Assembly (NCBI GenBank): GCA_022825505.1 | Contig: JAJDWR010000084.1 | Span: 84,542 to 148,541 of the forward strand | Length of the DNA stretch: 64,000 bases | Direction of reading: 5' to 3' | From: Gammaproteobacteria bacterium | GTDB lineage: Bacteria; Pseudomonadota; Gammaproteobacteria; Steroidobacterales; Rariloculaceae | Part shown: positions 26,910 to 35,110 of the stretch, one piece after another | How the letters are laid out: each line of letters starts with the position of its first letter | How positions within the stretch are numbered: position 1 is the stretch's first letter | Notes under the pieces: generated by a model | Told to the model about the DNA's origin: nothing | The model's database searches: none | The model's input: the letters and a program-made list of their open reading frames with translations, nothing else | Program-made: the position numbers and the translations under genes

Positions 26910-28736
26910 TTACCCCGCAGGCGTAGATTCGTCGCGGCGCATGAACAGTGGTATCCGATCTTCGTCGCCGTCGATCAGAGATGCGATCTCGCGCATATCG
27001 GTGCGAAATTCCCGGTTGGAAGCGTTGCGGTAGCGCCAGCAACTGAAAATCATGCGTTCCGTTTTGGCCTCAGTCAGCGCCTTTTCCACGACTGTGCGGG
27101 CGGTCTCGTAGTCGCCGGCCGCCCAGTGAGCGACGGACAGACACTGCAAGTAGTTCGCATCGTCCGCGTGGTTAGTCTCTTTGATCGACAGTGCTACGAC
27201 GTGATCGAATAATGCCTTATCGACCTTGCCGTCAACCGCCCAGCGAGCCATCGCATAGTTGAACGTGTCCTGAATGTCCATTTGATCCACGCTTCTTCCC
27301 TCGTGAGCAAGCGCGCCCACGGCGTCTTGAAACCTTCCTGCGCCAATGTGATTCAGTGCCAAGGCACTTCGCGCCGCTTCTCGGTCCTTCTCCCCCAGGT
27401 CAATATCGTCCACCATGTCCTCAAGGATGGCCGTGCTTGCATCAAACTTCGTCCAACGCGGAAGGCTCTCCGCCAGCCAGACTCGATCTTCCACATCCAG
27501 CGAGGCCACCGCTGGGAATTGTCCCATGTCGTTTGCAGCCGAATCGGGGATCAGGCGTGCCGCTTGCATCGTTAGATGTGGCGGGAGATTTGGTTGTTGT
27601 AGCGCGTTGATCGCATCTTCACCGGCCCCTTCGGTGTCACCTCGATCATTTCGCAGTCGGGCTCGGTGTAAATACGCTTCGGGTTCCCGGTAACCGCGCT
27701 CAATTGCATCGTCCAGGAGAGACTCCCCTCTCTTAAGGCCGCGTTGAGCCGCGAGAGTCCCGAGCCTAAACAACACTTCTCCGTCCTCGGCGTGCAACAA
27801 CGCGATTTTCGTGATCGTGTCGGCGAGGCTTGAAGCAGACTCTCCCGGGATTGGCCATGGTTCATCCAGGTTACGCTGGCGACGCCTGACGAAGTGCATG
27901 GCGCCATCCCGGTCCTCCAGATTTCCTCTGACGATCCGGTCGCCCACGTCAACGTATTCTCGCGCGAGACGGCTCCGGGGGCAGTCCCGCACGAATACCG
28001 CCTGATTGAGCAACGACAGACTGTCGTAACGGTGGACCACGAGGGGTTCGTCCTCGAATCCCAACCCGCTTTGGAATCGCTGCTTTATCCCCGTCAGAAT
28101 TTCATCTTCGTCGTCGAGGTCCGGGACGTTCGACATCACGAAGTGGAGTTCGATCTGTTTGCTTCGCGGCGGATTCGCTTCCGACCGAACGTCGGCGACG
28201 ATCTTTGTCAGGCCCCGCAGATTCTGCTCGTTTGGGAAGAAAAGCACCGTCACCGCATCCGGCAGCTGCCTCGTACAGATTCCGCCTGTGTCTGTGTATC
28301 CGGTACGCGAATCAATCAGGACATAATCCGCCTTGATCTCCTGCCTCCACTGCTCCTGCAGGTCCTCGAAGAGCAGGTAGCCGTCACGTTCGGCGTACAG
28401 GGCTTGCCAGTCGATTTGTCCGAAGTTCGAAGCGTACCCGGTTCGGGCTGCCCCCGAAGGCATGACCAGCAGGTTGTCGACCACCGGCGACGCGCCGATG
28501 TAGTCGCGAACGTCTGGAGCCACATCGGTATCCAGGTAAGTGGTGACGTATTCAACAAGGCCCGGGGTAGGCGTTTCGGGCGACAGCACGGAAAATGTAT
28601 CGAGCCCGGGAGCCTCCAGGTCGAAGTCCACGGCAAGCACGCGACGCCCACGTTGTGCCAGGTCGACGGCGACATTGACCAGCGCCATCGAACGGCCGAC
28701 TCCGCCCTTGAAGGAGTAGAAAGTGCAGATGTACAT
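26910..28736 (-). CDS. KGGVGR-variant ParA/MinD-like ATPase with C-terminal helical repeats
   Basis: A 608-residue protein. The N-terminal ~270 residues form a ParA/MinD-type P-loop ATPase with the variant deviant Walker A FKGGVGRS (residues 9-16), the switch LAVDFDLEAPGLDTF (~34-48) and YVLIDSRTGYTDTGG (~155-170). Residues ~300-600 are helix-rich with TPR-like hairpins (LFRLGTLAAQRGLKRGESLLDDAIERGY and similar). ATPases of this variant occur in accessory loci, usually next to regulators; their role is poorly known. The gene begins 3 bases after the MqsA-like antitoxin gene, in one unit with toxin and antitoxin. It probably senses or moves something in an ATP-dependent manner, which is an inference. 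Confidence 0.82.
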   Translation of the reverse strand: MYICTFYSFKGGVGRSMALVNVAVDLAQRGRRVLAVDFDLEAPGLDTFSVLSPETPTPGLVEYVTTYLDTDVAPDVRDYIGASPVVDNLLVMPSGAARTGYASNFGQIDWQALYAERDGYLLFEDLQEQWRQEIKADYVLIDSRTGYTDTGGICTRQLPDAVTVLFFPNEQNLRGLTKIVADVRSEANPPRSKQIELHFVMSNVPDLDDEDEILTGIKQRFQSGLGFEDEPLVVHRYDSLSLLNQAVFVRDCPRSRLAREYVDVGDRIVRGNLEDRDGAMHFVRRRQRNLDEPWPIPGESASSLADTITKIALLHAEDGEVLFRLGTLAAQRGLKRGESLLDDAIERGYREPEAYLHRARLRNDRGDTEGAGEDAINALQQPNLPPHLTMQAARLIPDSAANDMGQFPAVASLDVEDRVWLAESLPRWTKFDASTAILEDMVDDIDLGEKDREAARSALALNHIGAGRFQDAVGALAHEGRSVDQMDIQDTFNYAMARWAVDGKVDKALFDHVVALSIKETNHADDANYLQCLSVAHWAAGDYETARTVVEKALTEAKTERMIFSCWRYRNASNREFRTDMREIASLIDGDEDRIPLFMRRDESTPAG

Positions 28737-28739
28737 CGG

Positions 28740-29297
28740 TCAGGCAACCTTCCGCAACTCGAAAATCCGTTGTTCCTGCCGGAGTTCGTCCGTGATGCGG
28801 ACTGCCCGAAAACGTCGGGTCGATAGAGCGGCCTTCCTGGCGCCGCTGGTTGCCGACTGCATTGCGGCCAGAAGCCGATCGATCCCGCCCGGTTGCGCGA
28901 GCAGGCGCAGATATCGGTCGTTGGCCCGATTCTGGGTTACGGTCCCGTTTTCCCACCGCGCCAGCGTCGCTTCGCCCAGCCCGCTCAGCCTTGCGAATTC
29001 GGCCCGGTTCATACTGTAGCGAAGGCGAATGTCCTTGATCTCCCACGGGCTCAACACGCCAAGGTGCTTGCACACCGCCTCGTGTTTGCATCTTTCACCG
29101 TCGGAATCGAGAAACTCAAAGTCGCACGCCTCACATCGTCCGTAAGGCAAATCGGCGCTGAGTTCCACCGCTTCGTCACCTACGCCGTACGTAAACTCAT
29201 GCAGGCACCAAAGAGTTTCGGCCGGGCCATCGCAAATCGGGCACCGACGGGACTGCGCAACATGGCGTGCTTGGGGTTCTCGTGTTTCGATACTCAT
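28740..29297 (-). CDS. MqsA-like antitoxin (YgiT zinc finger plus HTH)
   Basis: A 185-residue protein. The N-terminal zinc finger has CPICDG and CEACDFEF pairs (YgiT/MqsA type), followed by a classical helix-turn-helix (~90-125: RLRYSMNRAEFARLSGLGEATLARWENG) and a basic C-terminal extension not found in E. coli MqsA. MqsA-type antitoxins bind their toxin through the zinc domain and repress their own operon through the HTH. The ATG overlaps the TAA of the upstream toxin gene (TAATG). The next gene encodes the KGGVGR ATPase. Confidence 0.83.
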   Translation of the reverse strand: MSIETREPQARHVAQSRRCPICDGPAETLWCLHEFTYGVGDEAVELSADLPYGRCEACDFEFLDSDGERCKHEAVCKHLGVLSPWEIKDIRLRYSMNRAEFARLSGLGEATLARWENGTVTQNRANDRYLRLLAQPGGIDRLLAAMQSATSGARKAALSTRRFRAVRITDELRQEQRIFELRKVA

Positions 29298-29671
29298 TAC
29301 GATGACTCCTCAGAGTAATCCGCAGGAAGCTCTGAATAGTGAAAGCTGCGGCCAATCACCTTCTTGCCCGCAAGCTGCAACTTTACGTACACGGGCCGCT
29401 CGTGCCCGAGATCCATTTTCATCACAAAGCCTGTTTTGCCGGGTGGTCGATTTAACTCAACGGTTTCTACCGGATGCCCGTCTTCGAGCTTTGTTGCTAT
29501 GAGTTCCCATGCCGCGATGTCCGTAAACGCGTTGCCCAGTACCGCGTCCGGATTGCGTACCTGCCCGGGGCGCCAGTCTGTCGGTAGGTCCGGACGAAAT
29601 GCGGAAGAGCGCGTTTTCGCAGACTTGGCCCGATCGGCAAGCTGGCGTCTCGTTTCCTTGTCGATAGCCAT
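29297..29671 (-). CDS. MqsR-like (RelE-fold) toxin candidate
   Basis: A 124-residue protein whose C-terminal half resembles MqsR/RelE-type ribonucleases: FTDIAAWELIATKLEDG, then TGFVMKMDL and PVYVKLQLAGKKVIGRSFHYSE, comparable to the VYLKITV...IVSFK end of E. coli MqsR. The N-terminal ~40 residues are basic and unrelated. The gene order toxin then antitoxin is as in mqsRA. Assignment rests on the pattern and on the MqsA-like neighbour, and has not been tested by alignment. Confidence 0.65.
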   Translation of the reverse strand: MAIDKETRRQLADRAKSAKTRSSAFRPDLPTDWRPGQVRNPDAVLGNAFTDIAAWELIATKLEDGHPVETVELNRPPGKTGFVMKMDLGHERPVYVKLQLAGKKVIGRSFHYSELPADYSEESS

Positions 29672-29800
29672 GCGCGCTACCAGCCTTTATGCCAGCCCGA
29701 AGTTCCATGTCGATCCAGGCCACTAATCCGATCATAAGATCACTAAACTTCGCCATCGGTACAGATTTTTGTCCAAAGCAGCGTCGTTTCCACTCATATG

Positions 29801-29828
29801 ATTATACAATGCGAGTAGGCAAGAGCAA
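29801..29828 (-). promoter_or_regulatory. Candidate promoter of the toxin-antitoxin-ATPase operon
   Basis: On the minus strand TTGCTC and a perfect TATAAT are separated by 16 bases, about 130 bases before the toxin start. The modB gene on the other strand starts 54 bases away, so the two units diverge from this region. Confidence 0.5.
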
Positions 29829-29881
29829 ATTGGCATTCCCGTCGCGTTGACATCCTGCGCGGTGGCTGGCTTGATCGAACC

Positions 29882-30559
29882 ATGGGCGCGATCGAACTGG
29901 GACCTGTCTGGCTGAGTCTGCAATTGGCGGCTGTGACGGTCGTTGTGCTCCTGGTCGTGGGGACGCCGTTGGCCTGGTGGCTTGCCTTCACACGGTCGCG
30001 GTTCAAGCCGGGCGTCGAAGCGTTGGTGGCGGTGCCGCTGGTCCTGCCGCCCACCGTGCTGGGGTTCTACCTGCTGATTTTGCTCGGCCCCGCGGGGCCC
30101 ATCGGTCGATTCTGGGTGCAACTTACGGATACCGCGCTGACCTTTTCCTTCCAGGGGCTGGTGGTCGCGTCCGTGATCTACTCGTTTCCCTTCGCCGTGC
30201 AGCCCCTGCAGAATGCGTTCGAAAACGTCGGCCGCGGGCCCCTGGAGGCGGCGGCGACGCTTGGAGCCAGACCGCTGGATTGCTTCTTCCGCGTCGCCTT
30301 GCCCCTGGCGACCCGGGGCGTCGTGACCGCGGTCGTGCTCGGCTTTGCCCACACGCTGGGCGAGTTCGGCGTCGTGCTGATGGTCGGCGGCAACATTCCC
30401 GGCGAGACCCGGGTGGTGTCCATCGCCATCTACGAGCATGTGGAAACGCTGAACTATGCGCAGGCGCATATTCTCTCTGCGGGCCTGCTGGTGTTTTCCT
30501 TTGCGGTGCTGCTGGGCGTCTATGTCTTCAACCGGCGCCTGCCCGTCAACAGGGTCTGA
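29882..30559 (+). CDS. modB: Molybdate ABC transporter permease ModB
   Basis: A 225-residue inner-membrane permease with five or six hydrophobic segments and the EAA-type loop that contacts the ATPase: LEAAATLGARPLDCFFRVALPLATRG. Other ModB-typical parts are VPLVLPPTVLGFYLLILLG and GEFGVVLMVGGNIPGET. It forms the molybdate uptake channel with ModC. The periplasmic binding protein gene modA, normally just upstream, is missing; a divergent toxin-antitoxin operon lies there instead. Confidence 0.93.
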   Translation: MGAIELGPVWLSLQLAAVTVVVLLVVGTPLAWWLAFTRSRFKPGVEALVAVPLVLPPTVLGFYLLILLGPAGPIGRFWVQLTDTALTFSFQGLVVASVIYSFPFAVQPLQNAFENVGRGPLEAAATLGARPLDCFFRVALPLATRGVVTAVVLGFAHTLGEFGVVLMVGGNIPGETRVVSIAIYEHVETLNYAQAHILSAGLLVFSFAVLLGVYVFNRRLPVNRV

Positions 30560-30562
30560 ACG

Positions 30563-31729
30563 GTGTCCACGCTGGCAATCGATATTCGGCTTGCGAGGGG
30601 CGATTTTCGCCTGCGCTTCGATGCCGAACTGCAGCTTGAGGGCATCACGGCGGTTTTCGGCCCCAGCGGCGCGGGCAAGACGAGCCTGCTGCGGGTGATT
30701 GCCGGACTCGAAAAGGAGGCGGAGGGCCGGGTCGCCCTGGGCGGCGAACTGTGGCAGGACACGGACGGCAACGTCATGGTGCCGGCGCACGCGCGCCACC
30801 TGGGTTTCGTGTTCCAGGATGCACGCCTGTTCCCGCACCTTTCAGTGGAAGGCAATCTGCTCTTCGCCGCGGAGCGCGCCCGGCGGCGGAATGGCGTGGG
30901 GGCCGGTTGGTGGAGGGCAGGCGGAGCAGACGGGCGAGAGGTCGGCGCCCGGGAAACCAACGCTCCGACCGCTCCGGAAACCTCCCTGCCCGCCGTCATC
31001 CAGGCGCTGGATCTGAAAGATCTTCTCGGGCGAAAGCCCGATACGCTTTCGGGCGGCGAGATTCAGCGGGTCGCGATGGGCCGTGCCCTGCTGACCGCGC
31101 CCCGCATCATGCTGCTGGACGAACCGCTGTCTGCGCTCGATCTTCGGCGCAAGGCCGAGATCATCCCTTACGTGGAACGCCTGGCCGGCGATTTCGGCGT
31201 TCCGGTGCTCTACGTGACCCACAACGTGGATGAGGTTGCGCGGCTCGCATCTTCAATGGTTCTCCTGGCCGAGGGGCGCCTGGCTGCCATGGGCGGTGTC
31301 GCCGAGACCCTCGAGCGGGTGGAACTGTGGCCAATCACCGGCCGCCTGGAGGCGGGATCGGTACTGGAGGCGATCGCCGGGGAGACGCGCGACGGGATGA
31401 CTTCACTGGACGTGGCGGGCGAGACGCTGCGAGTCCCTGCCATCGGCGTCAGCGCCGGCACGCAGGTGCATCTTCGCGTTCAGGCCAGGGACGTGGCGGT
31501 CGCATGCGAGCGGCCCGAGCGGTTGAGCATTCGGAACGCCCTGCCCGCAACCCTGGTGAGCATTCAGTTCAGCGAAGCCCCGTTCGTCGAGTTGCTGCTG
31601 GATGTGCATGGCCAGCACCTGCGATCCCGGGTCACCCGGGAAGCTGTGGAGGATCTCGGCCTGCGTGAGGGCCAGCCGGTCTTTGCACTGATCAAGAGCG
31701 TTGCCTTCGAGGGCCGGTTGTTGAACTGA
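30563..31729 (+). CDS. modC: Molybdate ABC transporter ATP-binding protein ModC
   Basis: A 388-residue ATPase: Walker A GPSGAGKTSLLRVIAG, signature LSGGEIQRVAMGRALL, Walker B IMLLDEPLSALD, H-loop YVTHN, and a C-terminal TOBE/MopI-like domain (~300-385) that binds molybdate in this family. Between Walker A and the signature there is an Arg/Gly-rich insert (RARRRNGVGAGWWRAGGADG and onward, ~110-145) not present in typical ModC. The GTG start lies 3 bases after modB. It energises uptake of molybdate for Moco enzymes, in line with moeA and xdhC elsewhere in the window. Confidence 0.93.
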   Translation: MSTLAIDIRLARGDFRLRFDAELQLEGITAVFGPSGAGKTSLLRVIAGLEKEAEGRVALGGELWQDTDGNVMVPAHARHLGFVFQDARLFPHLSVEGNLLFAAERARRRNGVGAGWWRAGGADGREVGARETNAPTAPETSLPAVIQALDLKDLLGRKPDTLSGGEIQRVAMGRALLTAPRIMLLDEPLSALDLRRKAEIIPYVERLAGDFGVPVLYVTHNVDEVARLASSMVLLAEGRLAAMGGVAETLERVELWPITGRLEAGSVLEAIAGETRDGMTSLDVAGETLRVPAIGVSAGTQVHLRVQARDVAVACERPERLSIRNALPATLVSIQFSEAPFVELLLDVHGQHLRSRVTREAVEDLGLREGQPVFALIKSVAFEGRLLN

Positions 31730-31850
31730 TCCGCATTTCGCACCGGAGGATGCGGCGTTGTACGATGGTGATGTCCACCCTGGTGAAGCGCATCTGCCTG
31801 AATGGGCGAAGGCCCGCGTGCAGACCGGCGGGTACCTTGAGGAGAGAGTG

Positions 31851-32978
31851 ATGAACAGAATCGTGATGAGTTTCGTTGTCCTGGCTGCATCGCTGCCGGC
31901 GTTCTCCCACCACAGCAACTCGGCGTACCGGGTCACCGAGGTCATCTCCCTTACGGGGACGGTGCAGGAATGGCGCTGGGTCAATCCGCATACGTGGTTG
32001 TTCGTGGTCGTGGAAGACGAGAATGGCGAGCAACAGGAGTGGGCCCTTGAAGGGCGTGCGCCGGGCATACTGGCCCGGGCCGGATGGAACCCGGAAGTCT
32101 TTCAGCCCGGCGAGACGGTCATGGTGTATGGAAGCCCCGCGAAGGACGGCAGCGCCGAGGCGATAATCGCCCGGGTGACGAAGGCCGACGGGACGATTCT
32201 GGGCAATTCACCCGACTATTTTTCCGGTGCCGAAGGCCCGGTCGCACCCACTGTCGCTTCCACCGGTACCACGCCCGATTTTTCGGGCGTCTACTATCCG
32301 TACCGGCCCGACGGCGGAGGAGGAATGGGCGCGGGGACGGCCACGCCGTCCGACGGTTCTCCACCACCGCCTCCTGCCCGTTCGGCTCCCATCAGTGACG
32401 GGTCGCTGGGCCGGTTGCCCCACGAACCGAAGCTCACGCCCGAGTACATGGCGATGTGGGAAGTCATTACCGAGTCGCTCATCGCCGGGTCCTACGAGTA
32501 CGACAACAGTCACAACTGCCTGCCGCCGGGCATGCCCTCGATGATGGCCATGCCGTACGGGATGGAGGTGATGCAGAACGACCGGAAGATCACCTTCTTC
32601 GGCGAGCATCTGGACGCATTGCGGCGCGTGTACCTGGACGAGCGCGAACCCTCCGAGAGGGTCCTCAACGATCCGACGTACGCCGGCTACTCGACCGGGC
32701 GCTGGGAGGGCGACACGCTGGTCGTGGATACCGTCGCGCTGACCACCAAGTCGTACATCACCGGGAAGACGCCGCACAGCGACCGGATGACCATCCGCGA
32801 GCGCATCCGGTTCACCGAACCAGACATTCTCGAGAACCGCATCACGGTTAACGATCCGGTGGCCCTGACCGAGCCCTGGGAGGTTGTCTACCGGTACCGG
32901 AAGGCTTCGTATCCTGATGACGAGCTGCGGGAGTTCGCGTGCGCCGAGGGATTGAGAGACTCGCCCGTACACCAGTAA
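31851..32978 (+). CDS. Exported DUF6152 family protein (paralogue 1)
   Basis: A 375-residue secreted protein. A GAGGAGAG ribosome site precedes the ATG. The signal peptide MNRIVMSFVVLAASLPAFS would leave a mature protein beginning His-His (HHSNSAYR). It then has a small beta-domain with LTGTVQEWRWVNPHTWLFVVV, typical of DUF6152, and a long C-terminal part with WEVITESL, HNCLPPGMPSMM, RWEGDTLVVDT and a RIRFTEPDILENRI segment shared with many exported proteins of unknown function. No activity is established. Its last residues are encoded within a 23-bp tandem repeat. Confidence 0.8.
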   Translation: MNRIVMSFVVLAASLPAFSHHSNSAYRVTEVISLTGTVQEWRWVNPHTWLFVVVEDENGEQQEWALEGRAPGILARAGWNPEVFQPGETVMVYGSPAKDGSAEAIIARVTKADGTILGNSPDYFSGAEGPVAPTVASTGTTPDFSGVYYPYRPDGGGGMGAGTATPSDGSPPPPPARSAPISDGSLGRLPHEPKLTPEYMAMWEVITESLIAGSYEYDNSHNCLPPGMPSMMAMPYGMEVMQNDRKITFFGEHLDALRRVYLDEREPSERVLNDPTYAGYSTGRWEGDTLVVDTVALTTKSYITGKTPHSDRMTIRERIRFTEPDILENRITVNDPVALTEPWEVVYRYRKASYPDDELREFACAEGLRDSPVHQ

Positions 32979-33049
32979 GCGGAACAACTGTCCACCAGTC
33001 AGTGGAACGGCCGTCCACCGTTACGCAATGCAGCCGTCCACTGCAGGAC
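32958..33049 (+). repeat. Degenerate 23-bp tandem repeat, 4 units
   Basis: Four 23-base units share the centre GTCCAC (GTACAC in the first unit). The first unit forms the 3' end and stop of the DUF6152 gene and the others follow it in the intergenic space towards dctM. Confidence 0.7.
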
Positions 33050-33097
33050 ACCGCCAGCCCGTGACTACAGTCCCGTGTCACCGGCGGTGGCCCACCC

Positions 33098-34417
33098 TCA
33101 CATCAGCAGGTGCGGCAGGAACAGCGTAATCGGGGGGATCAGGATCAGCAGTGCCACGCGGACCACGCCCGAGAGCAGGAACGGCGTCACGCCGATGAAC
33201 GTCTCGCGCATGGGCACCTTGGGCGCATGGTGGTTGATGATCAGCACGTTGATCCCCACCGGCGGCGTGATCAGTCCGGCTTCCACGACGATCAGTACCA
33301 CAATGCCGAACCACATCTTCAGGTCCGCCTCCGGCATGGCGAAATCCAGGCCCGCCATGATGGGCCAGAAGATCGGGATGGTGAGGAAGATCATCGCCAG
33401 GCTGTCCATCAGGCAGCCGAGCAGCAAGTAGACGACCAGCAGCAGGATCAGGATCACGTAGGGGTTCAGGCCGCTGGCAGCCGCCAGCGAGGAGAGCTGG
33501 TCCGCAACGCCCGTGAGCGCCATGAAGATGTTCAGGAAGCCGGCTCCCAGCAGGATCAGGAAGATCATTCCCGTGGTCTTGGCCGCGTCCTTGACGCAGG
33601 AGACGAATCCCTCGAAATCAAGATTGCCCTTCCACACAGCCAGCGCGCCGGCGCCGAACGCGCCCACCGCGGCGCCCTCGGTGGGGTCGAAGATGCCGAA
33701 GTAGATGCCGCCGATCACCACCACGAACAGCAGCAGGGTGGGCCAGGTGTCCAGCAGCGCCTGGATTCTTTCGGGGCCGGTGGCGCGGGCGCCCACGGGC
33801 CCCGATTCGGGGAAGATGCGGACCCAGATGCTGATCGCCGCCAGGTAGCCGACCAGGCCGATGATGCCCGGGATGAGCGCCGCCTGGAACATCTGCACGA
33901 TATTCGCCTGTACCGCGATGGCGTAGATGATCAGGGCGACCGAAGGCGGTATCAGGATGCCGAGAGTGCCGCCCGCGGCCAGCGCGCCGGTGGCCAGGCT
34001 GCCCGAGTACCGGTAGCGCTCGAGCTCCGGAATCGCCACCCGCGCCATGGTCCCCGCCGTCGCCAGGGACGAGCCGCAGATCGCCCCGAAGGCGCCGCAG
34101 CCGCCCACCGCGGCCATGGCCACGCCGCCGCGCCGGTGCCCCAGGAACACGTTCGCGGCGGAGAACAGCGACCGGCTGAGCCCCGAGCGGGATGCAAACT
34201 CACCCATGAGCAGGAACATGGGGATGACCGAGAACTCGTAGGAGGCGAACTGCCAGAACGCCGCCGTCTTCATGTAGGCGAGCACCGGGTCGAACCCGGA
34301 CAGCGCCACGTAACCGCAAATGCCGACGGCGAGCATGGCCAGCCCCACCGGGATGCGGATAACCAGCAGGCCGATGAGCACCGCCAGCCCGATGAGCGCC
34401 AATTGCAGGCTATTCAT
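33098..34417 (-). CDS. dctM: TRAP transporter large permease DctM
   Basis: A 439-residue membrane protein with about 12 segments in the DctM pattern: LIGLLVIRIPVGLAMLAVG, the ATAGTMA-like GSSLATAGTMARVAIPEL, GTLGILIPPSVALIIYAI and the C-terminal EAGLITPPVGINVLI. It imports organic acids with Na+ in a tripartite system. The start at 34417 follows the end of dctQ by two bases and fits the family. No DctP binding protein gene is adjacent; a Bug-type receptor at 42748 belongs to a different transporter class. Confidence 0.93.
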   Translation of the reverse strand: MNSLQLALIGLAVLIGLLVIRIPVGLAMLAVGICGYVALSGFDPVLAYMKTAAFWQFASYEFSVIPMFLLMGEFASRSGLSRSLFSAANVFLGHRRGGVAMAAVGGCGAFGAICGSSLATAGTMARVAIPELERYRYSGSLATGALAAGGTLGILIPPSVALIIYAIAVQANIVQMFQAALIPGIIGLVGYLAAISIWVRIFPESGPVGARATGPERIQALLDTWPTLLLFVVVIGGIYFGIFDPTEGAAVGAFGAGALAVWKGNLDFEGFVSCVKDAAKTTGMIFLILLGAGFLNIFMALTGVADQLSSLAAASGLNPYVILILLLVVYLLLGCLMDSLAMIFLTIPIFWPIMAGLDFAMPEADLKMWFGIVVLIVVEAGLITPPVGINVLIINHHAPKVPMRETFIGVTPFLLSGVVRVALLILIPPITLFLPHLLM

Positions 34418-34997
34418 CGGCGATGCCTCCCGGCAACCCGGCGGCGCCGGTTTCCGGTGCCTCGGCAGCGGTGCCCGGCGCTTCGACGGGATTCCCGAAC
34501 GTTTCAACGGCGGTATAGAAGCAGCAAACCGCCAGAAGCGCGAACGATGCGATGCCGAACGGATGCACGACCCAGACCGGGAAGCCCAGGATCATGGAAA
34601 TATCGCTGTTCCGTACCGTATCTGCCAGACCGAAGACCGATCGCCAGGCGAACAGCGCGGCCACCACCCCGAACAACGTCGCCGCAAGCACGTCCATGCC
34701 GCGCTGCACGCCGGGAGGCATCCGCGAAATGAAGATATCCACAGCCACGTTGCCCTTCTGCATGTAGCAGTAGGGCAGGAACATGAAGATCGCCACGGCC
34801 GTTCCCAGCGCCACGATCTCAAAGTCCCCCGGCACCGGACTGGAAAACATCGCCCGGCCGAAAATACTGATCACCACCAGCACCACCATGGCGGTCAGCA
34901 CGATGCCGCCGACAACCGCAAACCAGGCCGAAATCCGGTGCAGCTGTTCACCCAGCTTGGTCAAGGCGTTGTCCTCATCCGATGAGCTCGTGGCCAC
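34410..34997 (-). CDS. dctQ: TRAP transporter small permease DctQ
   Basis: A protein of about 195 residues with four membrane helices in the DctQ pattern: AWFAVVGGIVLTAMVVLVVISIFGR, then PGDFEIVALGTAVAIFMFLPYCYM, with QKGNVAVDIFISRMPP after it. It is the small membrane partner of DctM. The GTG at 34997 (VATSSSDEDN) gives a normal cytoplasmic N-terminus; a longer frame from 35084 is less likely. It overlaps the start of dctM. Confidence 0.88.
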   Translation of the reverse strand: MATSSSDEDNALTKLGEQLHRISAWFAVVGGIVLTAMVVLVVISIFGRAMFSSPVPGDFEIVALGTAVAIFMFLPYCYMQKGNVAVDIFISRMPPGVQRGMDVLAATLFGVVAALFAWRSVFGLADTVRNSDISMILGFPVWVVHPFGIASFALLAVCCFYTAVETFGNPVEAPGTAAEAPETGAAGLPGGIADE

Positions 34998-35110
34998 GGG
35001 CCGCCCGTGGGTCTTCGAGAATCGCTCGGGAATCGCACCGCAAGGCCCGTTTTCCCGCCATTTCGCACGACGACTCGCCCGCAATTACCCGCCACGCGCA
35101 TTATCGCCAC

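Noticed and set aside
29457..29756. Alternative small gene beginning MAKFSDLMIGL before the toxin
   Set aside because: The frame overlaps the toxin gene over most of its length and loses protein-like character after ~30 residues.
33110..34732. Plus-strand 540-residue frame rich in Asp/Arg/Gln/His
   Set aside because: Antisense of dctM and dctQ; the composition is typical of a shadow frame.
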